Of a stretch of 57,736 bases of DNA, positions 1-7,961 are shown piece after piece. Position 1 is the stretch's first letter. Each line of letters starts with the position of its first letter. Position numbers and translations under genes: made by a program. This stretch comes from an uncultured Lachnospiraceae bacterium (GTDB lineage: Bacteria; Bacillota; Clostridia; Lachnospirales; Lachnospiraceae): assembly GCA_900314445.1 (NCBI GenBank), contig OMVA01000052.1, positions 1 through 57,736 of the forward strand, given 5' to 3'. The notes beneath the pieces were generated by a model. It saw nothing but the letters and a program-made list of their open reading frames with translations, searched no databases and was not told where the DNA came from.

Positions 1-1169
1 AACTTTAAGTAATAAGATTCGTCATCATTCCAAAGAATTGGATGGTCTGGCGCCTGTGTCTTAAATTCAATCTGACGCAGTTCCTTATGGGCAGCTTTGG
101 CAGACTCAGCGATAACTCTGGAGAAGTTTTCCTGATCCATAAAATGTGAGCAGGAACAAGTTGCAAAGTAACCACCATTCTTAACCAGTTTAAGGCCGCA
201 GAGATTGATTTCTCTATAGCCACGTACTGCCTTCTTAATGGTCTCTCTGGACTTTGTAAAGGCCGGGGGATCCAGGATTACAAGGTCGAACTGCTTTCCT
301 TCTCTAACAAGTTCTGGAAGCTTATCCAGGACATTTGCCTGTTCAAACTTTACTGTATCCTGCAGGCCATTCAGCCCAGCATTTTCTGTAGCCTGCGCTA
401 CGGCAAGATCTGAAATGTCATAACCTGTTACAGATGCCGCTCCACCAAGACCAGCATTCAATGCAAATGATCCTGTATGCGTAAAGCAATCGATAACTGT
501 CTTTCCCTTGGCAAGCTTCTGGATGGCGAGTCGATTGAGTTTCTGATCCAGGAAGAATCCTGTCTTCTGACCATTCTCAACATCTACCCAATACTTAACA
601 CCGTTCTCTACAATCTGAACCTTTGTATCAAATTCCTGTCCAATAAAGCCCTTCTTTCTTTCCAGGCCTTCCTTCTCACGAACCCTGGCATCGCTTCTCT
701 CATAAATACCGCGAATCTTGATGCCATCTTCAGCAAGAATCTTTACCAGATCATCCAGAATTTCCTGCTTCATCCTATCAATGCCCAGGGCCAGAGATTC
801 CACAACAAGTACATCTTCATACTTATCCACAACAAGTCCTGGCAGATAATCAGCCTCACCGAAAATCACACGACATGATGAAGTATCAATCACATCCTTA
901 CGATAATTCCAGGCCTGACGCACCAGCTTCTCAATGTATGCAGAATTGATTTCCTGCTCTGGATTTCTGCTCATCATTCTGATACGAATCCTGGACTGGT
1001 TATTGATAAAACCACGTCCCATCTGAAATCCATCAAAATCGTGAACGATGACAATATCACCATTCTCATACTCGCCCATGATTGATTCGATTTCATTATC
1101 AAAGATCCAGGCGCCACCCTTCTTAATGGTACGGCCTTCACCCTTTTTCAAAGTTACGATTGCTGACAT
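1..1169 (-). CDS. RlmI/RlmK-family 23S rRNA (cytosine-C5) methyltransferase, 3' end outside window
   Basis: SAM-dependent class I methyltransferase acting on rRNA; family members such as RlmI modify a cytosine of 23S rRNA. About 389 codons are visible and the C-terminus runs off the left edge. The first ~70 residues look like the PUA-type RNA-binding domain (KKGGAWIFDNEI), and residues ~215-235 carry SAM motif I (VIDCFTHTGSFAL). Motif IV, DPPAFTKS, and a late TCSCSHF segment fit the family. The ATG at 1167-1169 is preceded by GGAGAAAA. A promoter with extended -10 lies at about 1290. A GCAAATG element lies in the leader (1261-1276). It reads alone from its own promoter, after icd. The exact methylated base cannot be assigned from sequence. 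Confidence 0.88.
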   Translation of the reverse strand, partial: MSAIVTLKKGEGRTIKKGGAWIFDNEIESIMGEYENGDIVIVHDFDGFQMGRGFINNQSRIRIRMMSRNPEQEINSAYIEKLVRQAWNYRKDVIDTSSCRVIFGEADYLPGLVVDKYEDVLVVESLALGIDRMKQEILDDLVKILAEDGIKIRGIYERSDARVREKEGLERKKGFIGQEFDTKVQIVENGVKYWVDVENGQKTGFFLDQKLNRLAIQKLAKGKTVIDCFTHTGSFALNAGLGGAASVTGYDISDLAVAQATENAGLNGLQDTVKFEQANVLDKLPELVREGKQFDLVILDPPAFTKSRETIKKAVRGYREINLCGLKLVKNGGYFATCSCSHFMDQENFSRVIAESAKAAHKELRQIEFKTQAPDHPILWNDDESYYLK

Positions 1170-1260
1170 ATTTTCTCCAATTCTATTTCTCTATTTCCAA
1201 AACCACTTTTTTGACAAATGGGATTTTCGCCGATTCCGATCTTCCGAATCCTGAAGTGCA

Positions 1261-1276
1261 GCGCATCTCATTTGCA
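1261..1276 (-). repeat. GCAAATG element copy
   Basis: TGCAAATGAGATGCGC on the minus strand, in the rRNA methyltransferase leader at about +7 to +22. A degenerate plus-orientation copy (ACAAATGGGATTTTCGC) lies nearby at 1214-1230. Confidence 0.8.
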
Positions 1277-1289
1277 CATAGTCCTAAAC

Positions 1290-1298
1290 ATTATAACA
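1290..1298 (-). promoter_or_regulatory. Extended -10 promoter of the rRNA methyltransferase gene
   Basis: On the minus strand the bases read TGTTATAAT, a TGn extended -10 box with a perfect TATAAT (1290-1295). No good -35 box is visible at 17 bp, as is common with extended -10 promoters. The start of transcription would fall near 1283, so the leader is about 115 nt and contains the GCAAATG element at roughly +7 to +22. Confidence 0.55.
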
Positions 1299-1390
1299 GC
1301 CTGCAAAGTCTTTGGCGACAATGCAGGCTGATAAATTTTATTATGCAATTGATTCGGCAGATTCAAACCGAACTTTCCGGTCTCCTATTC

Positions 1391-2599
1391 TTAGAGACTC
1401 GCTTCCAGAGTCTTTCTGATTGCCTTGATGAAGTCTTCTGTGTTGAGCTTGACTGCATTTGGAAGAGTTGTGATGAGCTTTAAGTCACCTGTCATCTGAC
1501 CGCTCTCGATTGTATCAAGCGTTGCCTTCTCAAGTTTGTCTGCGAAATCGCAGATTGCTGGAGTCTCGTCCATTTCACCACGCTTACGAAGAGCGCCTGT
1601 CCAAGCAAAAATTGTTGCTACCGGGTTTGTTGATGTCTCTTCACCCTTCAGGTACTTGTAGTAATGACGCTGTACTGTTCCGTGAGCAGCTTCGTACTCA
1701 TAGTATCCATGAGGAGAAACAAGAACAGATGTCATCATAGCAAGGGAACCGAATGCTGAAGAAAGCATATCAGACATAACGTCACCATCATAGTTCTTAC
1801 AAGCCCAGATAAAGCCACCCTCAGACTTCATAACACGAGCAACCGCATCGTCAATCAGTGTGTAGAAGTATGTGATACCTGCTTCTTCAAACTTTGTCTT
1901 AAATTCAGCATCAAAGATTTCCTGGAAGATATCCTTGAATGTATGATCGTACTTCTTAGAAATGGTGTCCTTTGAAGCAAACCAGAGATCCTGCTTTGTA
2001 TCCAGAGCGAATGTAAAACAACTACGAGCAAATGACTCGATGGAATCTGTCAGGTTGTGCATACCCTGAACAATGCCAGGGCCTTTGAATTCATGAACAA
2101 GAACTGATTCCTGAGAACCATCTTCTGCTGTATAAACAAGTTCAACCTTACCTGCTCCTGGAATCTTCATTTCTGAAGCCTTGTATACGTCACCATAAGC
2201 ATGACGAGCAATTGTAATAGGCTTCTTCCAGTTCTTAACAACCGGGTCAATTCCCTTAACCTGAATAGGAGCACGGAATACAGTACCGTCAAGGATGGCA
2301 CGGATTGTTCCGTTAGGGCTCTTATACATTTCTTTTAAATCATATTCTTTCACACGAGCTGCATTTGGAGTGATGGTTGCACACTTTACAGCAACCTTAT
2401 ACTTCTTGGTTGCCTCAGATGCATCCTTCGTTACCTGGTCGTTTGTTTCATTTCTATGAACCAGACCAAGATCGTAATACTCCGTCTTCAGGTCAATGAA
2501 AGGAAGAAGGAGTTCATCCTTAATCATTTTCCAGATGATACGAGTCATTTCATCTCCGTCCATCTCAACCAGCGGTGTCTTCATCTCAAGTTTTGCCAT
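1391..2599 (-). CDS. icd: NADP-dependent isocitrate dehydrogenase, dimeric eukaryotic-like type
   Basis: Oxidatively decarboxylates isocitrate to 2-oxoglutarate with NADP, feeding glutamate synthesis. The 402-residue protein begins [20 protein letters not shown]; the [10 protein letters not shown] segment, [18 protein letters not shown] and the late [12 protein letters not shown] are hallmarks of the subclass that includes animal and yeast cytosolic IDH, rather than the E. coli Icd type. An in-frame ATG lies five codons upstream, but GGAGGA stands 9 bases before the ATG at 2599, so that start is chosen. It has its own intergenic space on both sides and is probably monocistronic. The leader holds a GCAAATG element (2670-2686). 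Function is very secure. Confidence 0.95.
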   Translation of the reverse strand: MAKLEMKTPLVEMDGDEMTRIIWKMIKDELLLPFIDLKTEYYDLGLVHRNETNDQVTKDASEATKKYKVAVKCATITPNAARVKEYDLKEMYKSPNGTIRAILDGTVFRAPIQVKGIDPVVKNWKKPITIARHAYGDVYKASEMKIPGAGKVELVYTAEDGSQESVLVHEFKGPGIVQGMHNLTDSIESFARSCFTFALDTKQDLWFASKDTISKKYDHTFKDIFQEIFDAEFKTKFEEAGITYFYTLIDDAVARVMKSEGGFIWACKNYDGDVMSDMLSSAFGSLAMMTSVLVSPHGYYEYEAAHGTVQRHYYKYLKGEETSTNPVATIFAWTGALRKRGEMDETPAICDFADKLEKATLDTIESGQMTGDLKLITTLPNAVKLNTEDFIKAIRKTLEASL

Positions 2600-2669
2600 G
2601 TGTTTATCCTCCATCTATTTTAAGGATGCCCCTCGCATCCTGATGTACATAATACTTATTCCTGCCTCT

Positions 2670-2686
2670 TGCAAATGGAATTGCCA
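2670..2686 (+). repeat. GCAAATG element copy
   Basis: TGCAAATGGAATTGCCA, 71-87 bases upstream of the icd start, opposite in orientation to the gene. Confidence 0.8.
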
Positions 2687-2712
2687 GGAATTTTTCCAGT
2701 AGATCTCACTTA

Positions 2713-2729
2713 CACGAATAACATTTGCA
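2713..2729 (-). repeat. GCAAATG element copy, weaker
   Basis: TGCAAATGTTATTCGTG on the minus strand, 27 bases from the copy at 2670 and inverted to it; ends 4 bases from the HAD stop. Confidence 0.5.
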
Positions 2730-2732
2730 TGT

Positions 2733-3542
2733 CTACTTGTCAGCCCCAATGAAATCCAAATACTCAGTAATTACAGTGGTTACACCATACTCTGATAGTG
2801 GTGGTGCAATATGCTTTGCTGCTGCCTTCACTTCCTCTCTGGCTGAACCAATTGCCCAGGACTCCCCTGCTTCTGCCAGCATGCCCAGATCATTAACGTT
2901 GTCGCCAAAAGCCATGGTCTCTTCCTTTGTGATTCCAAGTCTTTCCTGCAGGGCACGGAGTGCATTACCCTTATCGGAATCCATGTTTACGACGTCCATC
3001 CACATGGTTCCTGCGGATGTAATTCTATATTTGTTCTGCCATTTGGCTGTGAACCACTCATTTACAACTTCTTCGCAGTTGCCTGGCTTATAGATTGAAA
3101 GCTGTGTGATATCTTCATGCATCACCTTATCAAAATCGCCAACTGCTTTGATATGAAAGCGATAAGAATCTCTTACCCAACGGAACATCTCGCCCTCATC
3201 TTCTGCATAGGACCAGTCAAGTCCTGCCAGCATAATGTCGCAATTATCCAGTTGCTTTACATCCTTTACCATTGCTGCCAGATTCACCGGATTAATGGCA
3301 TTGGCAGAATAAACTTGCTTAATATCTCGCACCAGTCCACCACCATCTGAGATGTAATAAATATCATCCTTAACCGGCTCAAATAAACGAGCAATGGAAA
3401 TGAACTGTCTGCCGGAAGCTCCAACAAACTTAATGCCATTTCGAAGGCATCGGTCTACCACCTTCAGCATGTTAGGGTCAATTTTAGAAGTACCGTCTGG
3501 AACTAATGTTCCATCGATGTCACTTGCGATTAACTTAATCAT
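2733..3542 (-). CDS. Cof-type HAD-superfamily phosphatase
   Basis: Haloacid dehalogenase-like hydrolase of the Cof/YidA subfamily (IIB cap), expected to dephosphorylate sugar phosphates or similar small metabolites in the cytoplasm. The 269-residue protein opens MIKLIASDIDGTLVPDG, giving motif I DxDGT with the nucleophile Asp, and ends with GDNVNDLGML, the motif IV acidic pair. The reading frame stays open upstream for 24 codons (beginning MNCAS), but that extension is the GCAAATG repeat and leader. GGTGAG sits just before the ATG at 3542, so I start there. Substrate cannot be predicted. A second Cof-type HAD lies at 29772-30572. Confidence 0.9.
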   Translation of the reverse strand: MIKLIASDIDGTLVPDGTSKIDPNMLKVVDRCLRNGIKFVGASGRQFISIARLFEPVKDDIYYISDGGGLVRDIKQVYSANAINPVNLAAMVKDVKQLDNCDIMLAGLDWSYAEDEGEMFRWVRDSYRFHIKAVGDFDKVMHEDITQLSIYKPGNCEEVVNEWFTAKWQNKYRITSAGTMWMDVVNMDSDKGNALRALQERLGITKEETMAFGDNVNDLGMLAEAGESWAIGSAREEVKAAAKHIAPPLSEYGVTTVITEYLDFIGADK

Positions 3543-3602
3543 TTTCTCACCATCCAAGCTATTTTTCCCTATATATTTCCCCTGCTCAAATGCTTCAATG
3601 GA

Positions 3603-3619
3603 TGCGCAATTCATTTGCC
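3603..3619 (-). repeat. GCAAATG element copy
   Basis: GGCAAATGAATTGCGCA on the minus strand, in the HAD leader, 61-77 bases before the start. Confidence 0.85.
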
Positions 3620-3675
3620 AAAGTTCTATGATTCATATATCATAGTAGGGGCGAAAATTTGCGCACACCGTTCAC

Positions 3676-3684
3676 ATTATAACA
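3676..3684 (-). promoter_or_regulatory. Extended -10 promoter of the HAD gene
   Basis: Minus-strand TGTTATAAT (TATAAT at 3676-3681), the same extended -10 as at 1290-1298. Transcription would start near 3669, leaving a leader of about 125 nt that carries the GCAAATG element at 3603-3619. The -35 region is only a T run. Confidence 0.5.
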
Positions 3685-3714
3685 GAAAATATATCTGCAA
3701 AAAAGGGGAAAGCA

Positions 3715-4197
3715 ATGACATATTCGGTAAAAAGAAAGCCTAAAAGCCGTTACACATTTCGTATCATGGGAATTATTCTCATGGTTTTGGGTGTAACCCA
3801 GATTGCAGGCTTTATTTTAATTCATGGAAATAGCCATATGGTGGGAACCATTATTTGCGCTCTGCTGGGAGCTTATGGCGCCTATATGTTCGTTCATAGT
3901 TTTAACCCAACACTCTACAATATTATTTATGAATTCAACGAAGACAATATCGTGGTGAAAACAAAGAAGAAAGAACGGGTATACAAGTATTCCGACATCA
4001 CCACCTGTGATCAGATTATTCCGGAAAATGAAATGGTCTATTCCATCATCCATCTGGCCTTTGGTAAGGATGATTATGTCATTCCATTTTCTTACAAGAA
4101 GGAAGTCAGCGATAAGATTTACGCTGATTTGAATTCCCGCATGGCCACTGCCATGCTGGCTGAAGAAGTGAAAGAATCCTCAAAGCAGAACGAATAA
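3715..4197 (+). CDS. Small membrane protein with a YcxB/PH-like cytoplasmic domain, unknown function
   Basis: 160 residues. Two hydrophobic helices are clear: about residues 17-38 (MGIILMVLGVTQIAGFILI) and 43-63 (GTIICALLGAYGAYMFV). The remainder is a beta-rich soluble domain (IIYEFNEDNIVVKTKKKERV... followed by a short helix), the arrangement seen in YcxB-like and bacterial PH-domain membrane proteins. The C-terminus is charged (EEVKESSKQNE). The ATG follows GGGGAAAGCA. It lies divergently from the HAD gene and 71 bases before birA on the same strand, so the two may be cotranscribed. I do not recognise a specific function. Confidence 0.75.
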   Translation: MTYSVKRKPKSRYTFRIMGIILMVLGVTQIAGFILIHGNSHMVGTIICALLGAYGAYMFVHSFNPTLYNIIYEFNEDNIVVKTKKKERVYKYSDITTCDQIIPENEMVYSIIHLAFGKDDYVIPFSYKKEVSDKIYADLNSRMATAMLAEEVKESSKQNE

Positions 4198-4268
4198 TAA
4201 TGATCAGATATTTTTCACTACAAATTCTGAGGTACTTATATTAAACAGACAAGAAATCAGGAATTCTT

Positions 4269-5138
4269 ATGGACTTATTAAAACTAGAAAGTTTAACTGG
4301 AGACGGCGTAATCAGCCGTCTTCTTTACAGAGAGGAAGTTACCTCTACAAATGATATGATCATGGAGATTGCTCGCCAGGGCTATCCCGAGAAAGCTTTG
4401 GCTCTCTGTGAAATTCAGACTGCAGGACGCGGACGCAAGGGTCGGCACTGGGAGTCTCCAGCCGGTAGCGGCATATGGATGTCCTTGCTTTTACATCCTC
4501 AGAGAAAAGACCTGCTTCTCTCTTCCATCACCCTGCTGGCCGCCCTTGCCATCACCCGTTCCATTAATGAAGAACTTTTGGAGATGGGGTTCGCGGATTC
4601 AAGTCAGACTTTGCGCAATAACGCCGACACAAAAACCAGCTCCAGCAGCATCTTGAACGCACAGATCAAATGGCCAAATGATGTTATTGTGGGCAGTAAA
4701 AAAGTTTGTGGAATCCTGACGGAAATGATTTCTGATGGCACAAATAATAATATTATTGTTGGCATCGGAATCAACGTAAATCAAACTGCATTCCCTGAGG
4801 AATTATTGGAAAAAGGTATTTCTCTCGCCATGGCCACAGGCCGCCAGTGGAATCGCGAATCCTTGGTGGTTCGTGTGATTAAACACTTAGTCCTGCTGGA
4901 AGATGAATTTGAGAATGTTGGAGATCTATCTCCTTTCCTTGAAGAATATAATTCTCTTTTAATCAGCAAAGACAAGGAAGTCGTTCTGACTGCTGACAAT
5001 ATTGATTTCCCAGATAATCCATATACCGCCCGAGGCATTACAAAGACAGGTGCTCTCATTGTGGAGGACAAGATGGGTAAATCTCACGACATCTCATTTG
5101 GAGAAGTGTCGGTAAGAGGTTTGCTGGGATACGTATAA
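4269..5138 (+). CDS. birA: Biotin--[acetyl-CoA-carboxylase] ligase, monofunctional
   Basis: Attaches biotin via biotinyl-5'-AMP to carboxylase carrier lysines. The 289 residues start directly with the catalytic domain: TSTNDMIMEIA, then the adenylate-binding GRGRKGRHW, the KWPNDVIVGSKKVCGIL substrate motif, and GIGINVNQ. There is no N-terminal winged helix, so it should not act as a biotin-operon repressor. An insertion of roughly 25 residues rich in Ser/Thr/Asn precedes KWPND, making the protein longer than the usual ~240-260 for this group. The C-terminal SH3-like domain is present. It is convergent with purA, with two terminator hairpins between. Confidence 0.93.
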   Translation: MDLLKLESLTGDGVISRLLYREEVTSTNDMIMEIARQGYPEKALALCEIQTAGRGRKGRHWESPAGSGIWMSLLLHPQRKDLLLSSITLLAALAITRSINEELLEMGFADSSQTLRNNADTKTSSSSILNAQIKWPNDVIVGSKKVCGILTEMISDGTNNNIIVGIGINVNQTAFPEELLEKGISLAMATGRQWNRESLVVRVIKHLVLLEDEFENVGDLSPFLEEYNSLLISKDKEVVLTADNIDFPDNPYTARGITKTGALIVEDKMGKSHDISFGEVSVRGLLGYV

Positions 5139-5176
5139 GGCCATACAAAATCTTTGAAATGAATCAAATATAAAAA

Positions 5177-5199
5177 GCCCTGCACATAACGTGCAGGAC
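5177..5199 (-). terminator. Rho-independent terminator, minus strand (purA side)
   Basis: A 9-bp stem (GTCCTGCAC / GTGCAGGGC on the minus strand) with a 5-base loop is followed by TTTTTA. It lies about 155 bases past purA, behind a first, bidirectional hairpin. Confidence 0.7.
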
Positions 5200-5259
5200 T
5201 TCCTTCATTCATCTAAGAAAATGCGCGTAATCCAAGATGATTTTCAAGCTACAAAAATA

Positions 5260-5285
5260 TTGCTGGCACCAAGTGGTACCAGCAA
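5260..5285. terminator. Bidirectional terminator between birA and purA
   Basis: TTGCTGGCACC and GGTACCAGCAA form an 11-position stem with one mismatch and an AAGT loop. It is followed by TTTTATT on the plus strand and TATTTTT on the minus strand, so it can stop both converging transcripts. Confidence 0.75.
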
Positions 5286-5353
5286 TTTTATTGTATCGTA
5301 TTAATATAAAATATCAAGCATTCATATCATTTATCTGCTATATCTCTAACCAA

Positions 5354-6649
5354 TTACTTAGAAAGTACAGACTTTCTGTAAATGATATCTTCACGAGCTG
5401 GGCCGTTTGATACGATTGTGATTGGGAAACCAATCTCCTGCTCGATGAACTCGATATATTCACGGCAAAGCTGTGGAAGATCTTCGTAGTTCTTGATACC
5501 ACGGATATCACACTTCCAGCCCTTGAATACCTTATAAACTGGCTTACAATCCTTAAGGATAGATGTTACTGGGAATTCCTTGAGGATTTCGCCCTTGTAG
5601 TCATATCCTACGCATACTGGAATTTCATCCAGGTAGCCAAGGTCATCAACTACTGTGAAGGCAACATCTGTTGCACCCTGTACACGGCAACCGAACTTAG
5701 AAGCTACGCAGTCATACCAGCCAACACGTCTTGGACGACCTGTTGTTGCGCCGTATTCACCGCCGTCACCACCATGGTTGCGAAGAAGAACTGCTTCATC
5801 GCCAAAGATTTCTGATATAAATTCACCAGCACCAACTGCTGAAGAATAAGCCTTAGAAACAACTACAATCTTCTTGATTTCGTATGGAGCAATACCACAT
5901 GAAACAGAAGCAAACCCAGCAAGTGGTGAAGATGAAGTAACCATTGGGTAAATACCATTATCTGGATCCTTCATTGTTCCCAGCTGACCTTCCATAAGAA
6001 TGTTCTTGCCTTCCTTAATTGCCTGATTCAGGAATACAGATACATCACCGATGAATGGCTTTACTCTTTCTCTCTGTGTCTTAATCCAGTTGAGAAGACC
6101 AACTCTGTCAATTGGATCTGTGTGGTAAAGATTTACAAGGAGTGCATCCTTGATATCTGCAACACGGTTGATCTTTTCCATCAGAATTTCATCATCCTGA
6201 TAAAATTCATGTAACTGCCAACCAATCTTTGAATATTTATCTGAATAGAAAGGAGCGATACCTGACTTTGTTGAACCGAATGACTTACCAGCAAGACGTG
6301 CTTCTTCTAATGTATCGAAGAGTACGTGATATGGCATCATAACCTGTGCTCTGTCAGAAATAAGAATAGATGGTGTTGGAACACCCTTTTCTACTACATC
6401 GTCAATTTCCTTCAGGAACTTTTCAATATCGAAAGCAACACCTGAACCCATTACATTTGTAACACCCTTATGGAATGCACCTGATGGTAATGTGTGAAGT
6501 GCGAACTTACCGTATTCATTAACAATTGTATGACCAGCATTTGCACCACCCTGGAAACGTACTACTACGTCAGCCTGGTCTGCAAGTGTATCTGTGATCT
6601 TACCTTTTCCTTCATCTCCCCAGTTAGCTCCAACTACTGCTGTAACCAT
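5354..6649 (-). CDS. purA: Adenylosuccinate synthetase
   Basis: Joins IMP and aspartate using GTP to give adenylosuccinate, the first AMP-specific step; the product is the substrate of PurB encoded at 7962-9416. The 431-residue protein carries GDEGKGK near the N-terminus, FQGGANAGHT, the STKSGI region, and GGEYGATTGRPRRVGW with the IMP/aspartate-binding arginines. The usual GAQGTLLDVDHGTYP stretch is replaced by GQLGTMKDPDNGIYP, a divergent but aligned variant. The ATG at 6649 follows AAAGGGGTACAGAT. It diverges from the LysR gene at 6950 across a 300-bp AT-rich region, which raises the possibility that the regulator controls it. Confidence 0.95.
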   Translation of the reverse strand: MVTAVVGANWGDEGKGKITDTLADQADVVVRFQGGANAGHTIVNEYGKFALHTLPSGAFHKGVTNVMGSGVAFDIEKFLKEIDDVVEKGVPTPSILISDRAQVMMPYHVLFDTLEEARLAGKSFGSTKSGIAPFYSDKYSKIGWQLHEFYQDDEILMEKINRVADIKDALLVNLYHTDPIDRVGLLNWIKTQRERVKPFIGDVSVFLNQAIKEGKNILMEGQLGTMKDPDNGIYPMVTSSSPLAGFASVSCGIAPYEIKKIVVVSKAYSSAVGAGEFISEIFGDEAVLLRNHGGDGGEYGATTGRPRRVGWYDCVASKFGCRVQGATDVAFTVVDDLGYLDEIPVCVGYDYKGEILKEFPVTSILKDCKPVYKVFKGWKCDIRGIKNYEDLPQLCREYIEFIEQEIGFPITIVSNGPAREDIIYRKSVLSK

Positions 6650-6789
6650 ATCTGTACCCCTTTCTTGATGTCATGCATCAATAACAATTTTCGTGAACTC
6701 TCAGATTTTTCAGAATAAATGTCTATCCCAAAACCACAAGACAAAGTTTCCGCCTCTCTTAACAGTGCATTGATATAATACCTATTTTA

Positions 6790-6818
6790 TTGACATAAGT
6801 AAAATTAATATTTATTAT
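6790..6818 (+). promoter_or_regulatory. Sigma-A-type promoter, likely of the LysR gene
   Basis: TTGACA (6790-6795), 17-bp spacer, TATTAT (6813-6818). The start would be near 6825, giving a leader of about 125 nt that carries a partial GCAAATG element (6853) and a full one (6899-6914). The minus strand over the same area offers a weaker TTTACT-17-TATTAT candidate for purA, so the two promoters face each other. Confidence 0.5.
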
Positions 6819-6845
6819 ATTTATCATAAATATTACTTATATTAA
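6795..6845. promoter_or_regulatory. AT-rich interrupted inverted repeat in the purA-lysR divergent region
   Basis: AAGTA...AATATTTAT on one side and ATAAATATTACTT on the other form an interrupted dyad of about 9-13 bp arms. LysR-type regulators usually bind interrupted dyads in their divergent promoter region, so this is a candidate operator. It overlaps the proposed -35/-10. Base composition alone could give such repeats, hence the low confidence. Confidence 0.3.
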
Positions 6846-6898
6846 AATCTTATGCAAATGTACTTGTTTTCACTATATAGTTTCCGCATAGAATATGG

Positions 6899-6914
6899 GC
6901 CAATCCCATTTGCC
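6899..6914 (-). repeat. GCAAATG element copy
   Basis: GGCAAATGGGATTGGC on the minus strand, 36-51 bases upstream of the first LysR gene. A half copy, TGCAAATGTACTTG, lies at 6853 in plus orientation. Confidence 0.75.
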
Positions 6915-6949
6915 AAAGGCTACTTCAGAAATACAAAAGGAGTTCTTTT

Positions 6950-7840
6950 ATGAATATTAATCTTGACTACTATCGTATTTTTTACATGGTTGCATCCACT
7001 GGAAAAATCACCAGCGCTGCCGAAGAGCTGCACATCACACAACCTGCAGTTTCCCAGGCAATTCATACTCTGGAAGAAGAAATGGGTGTCAGCCTCTTCC
7101 GCCGTTCCAGACGTGGTGTCGAGATGACAGAAGCAGGAAATGTCCTCTTTCACTATGTAGCAGAAGGCCTGGCCGCCTTTGAAAACGGAGAAAGAAAAGT
7201 GGAAGGCCTGAAAGCTCTGGACTATGGTGAGCTTTCCATCGGTGCATCTGACATGACCTTGCAGTATTATCTGCTTCCATATCTGGAAAAATATCATACC
7301 CTGTATCCAAACATTAAAATTCATGTTACCAATGCGCCAACACCTCTTACCATCCAGCACATGATGGCAGGAGCCATTGACTTCGGTGTCGTATCCACTC
7401 CCATTGAAGCAGATTCCCGTATTGCCATTCATGAAACCAGAGATATTCGTGATGTATTCATTGCCGGACCAAAATATGATTTCCTGAGAGCTAAGACTCT
7501 CTCCTATAAAGACCTCACAAAGTATCCAATTATCTGCCTGGAGAATAAAACATCCACTCGTAAATACGTGGATTCTTTTCTGGCCACAAAGGGCATTGTC
7601 TTGCAACCAGAATTCGAACTTGCCACATCCAACATGATTGTTCAGTTCGTTACACAGAACTTAGGAATCGGTTGTGTTGTATCCGATTTCGCAGCTCGTT
7701 TTGAAAAACAGGATCGTGTATTCGAACTCAAGTTCCGGGGAGAAATCCCAAAGCGAAAGTTCTGTATCATTACAGATACCAGACAGGAATTATCTACTGC
7801 TGCCAAGAAACTGCTGGAGCTGTTGGAGCAGGATGACTAG
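6950..7840 (+). CDS. LysR-family transcriptional regulator
   Basis: 296 residues. The N-terminal winged helix-turn-helix spans about residues 1-60 (FYMVASTGKITSAAEELHITQPAVSQAIHTLEEEMG), followed by the linker helix and a periplasmic-binding-like effector domain from about residue 90. Family members bind a small metabolite and usually control the divergent neighbour, here purA. The ATG at 6950 follows AGGAGTTCTTTT. The effector is not predictable. It resembles the second LysR protein at 51328 in its first residues (MNINLDYY versus MDINFDYY), so both belong to the same broad subfamily. Confidence 0.92.
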   Translation: MNINLDYYRIFYMVASTGKITSAAEELHITQPAVSQAIHTLEEEMGVSLFRRSRRGVEMTEAGNVLFHYVAEGLAAFENGERKVEGLKALDYGELSIGASDMTLQYYLLPYLEKYHTLYPNIKIHVTNAPTPLTIQHMMAGAIDFGVVSTPIEADSRIAIHETRDIRDVFIAGPKYDFLRAKTLSYKDLTKYPIICLENKTSTRKYVDSFLATKGIVLQPEFELATSNMIVQFVTQNLGIGCVVSDFAARFEKQDRVFELKFRGEIPKRKFCIITDTRQELSTAAKKLLELLEQDD

Positions 7841-7903
7841 TTTCTATTTTTTTCTGCCAGACTTCTCAATTCGTTTCCGGGCTTGGCAGATTCCAACAAA
7901 AAA

Positions 7904-7924
7904 GCCACCGCATAATGCGGTGAC
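7904..7924 (-). terminator. Rho-independent terminator of purB
   Basis: On the minus strand, GTCACCGCA / TGCGGTGGC form a stem with a 3-base loop followed by TTTTTTG. It lies just past the purB stop, in the convergent gap with the LysR gene. Confidence 0.8.
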
Positions 7925-7961
7925 TTCCATTATCTCTTTCGCTTATTCTGTTTTTCTAAAA

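Noticed and set aside
3543..3614. 24-codon N-terminal extension of the HAD protein
   Set aside because: The conserved fold starts at the ATG at 3542 with a GGTGAG site; the extension has no ribosome site and consists of the leader and the repeat.
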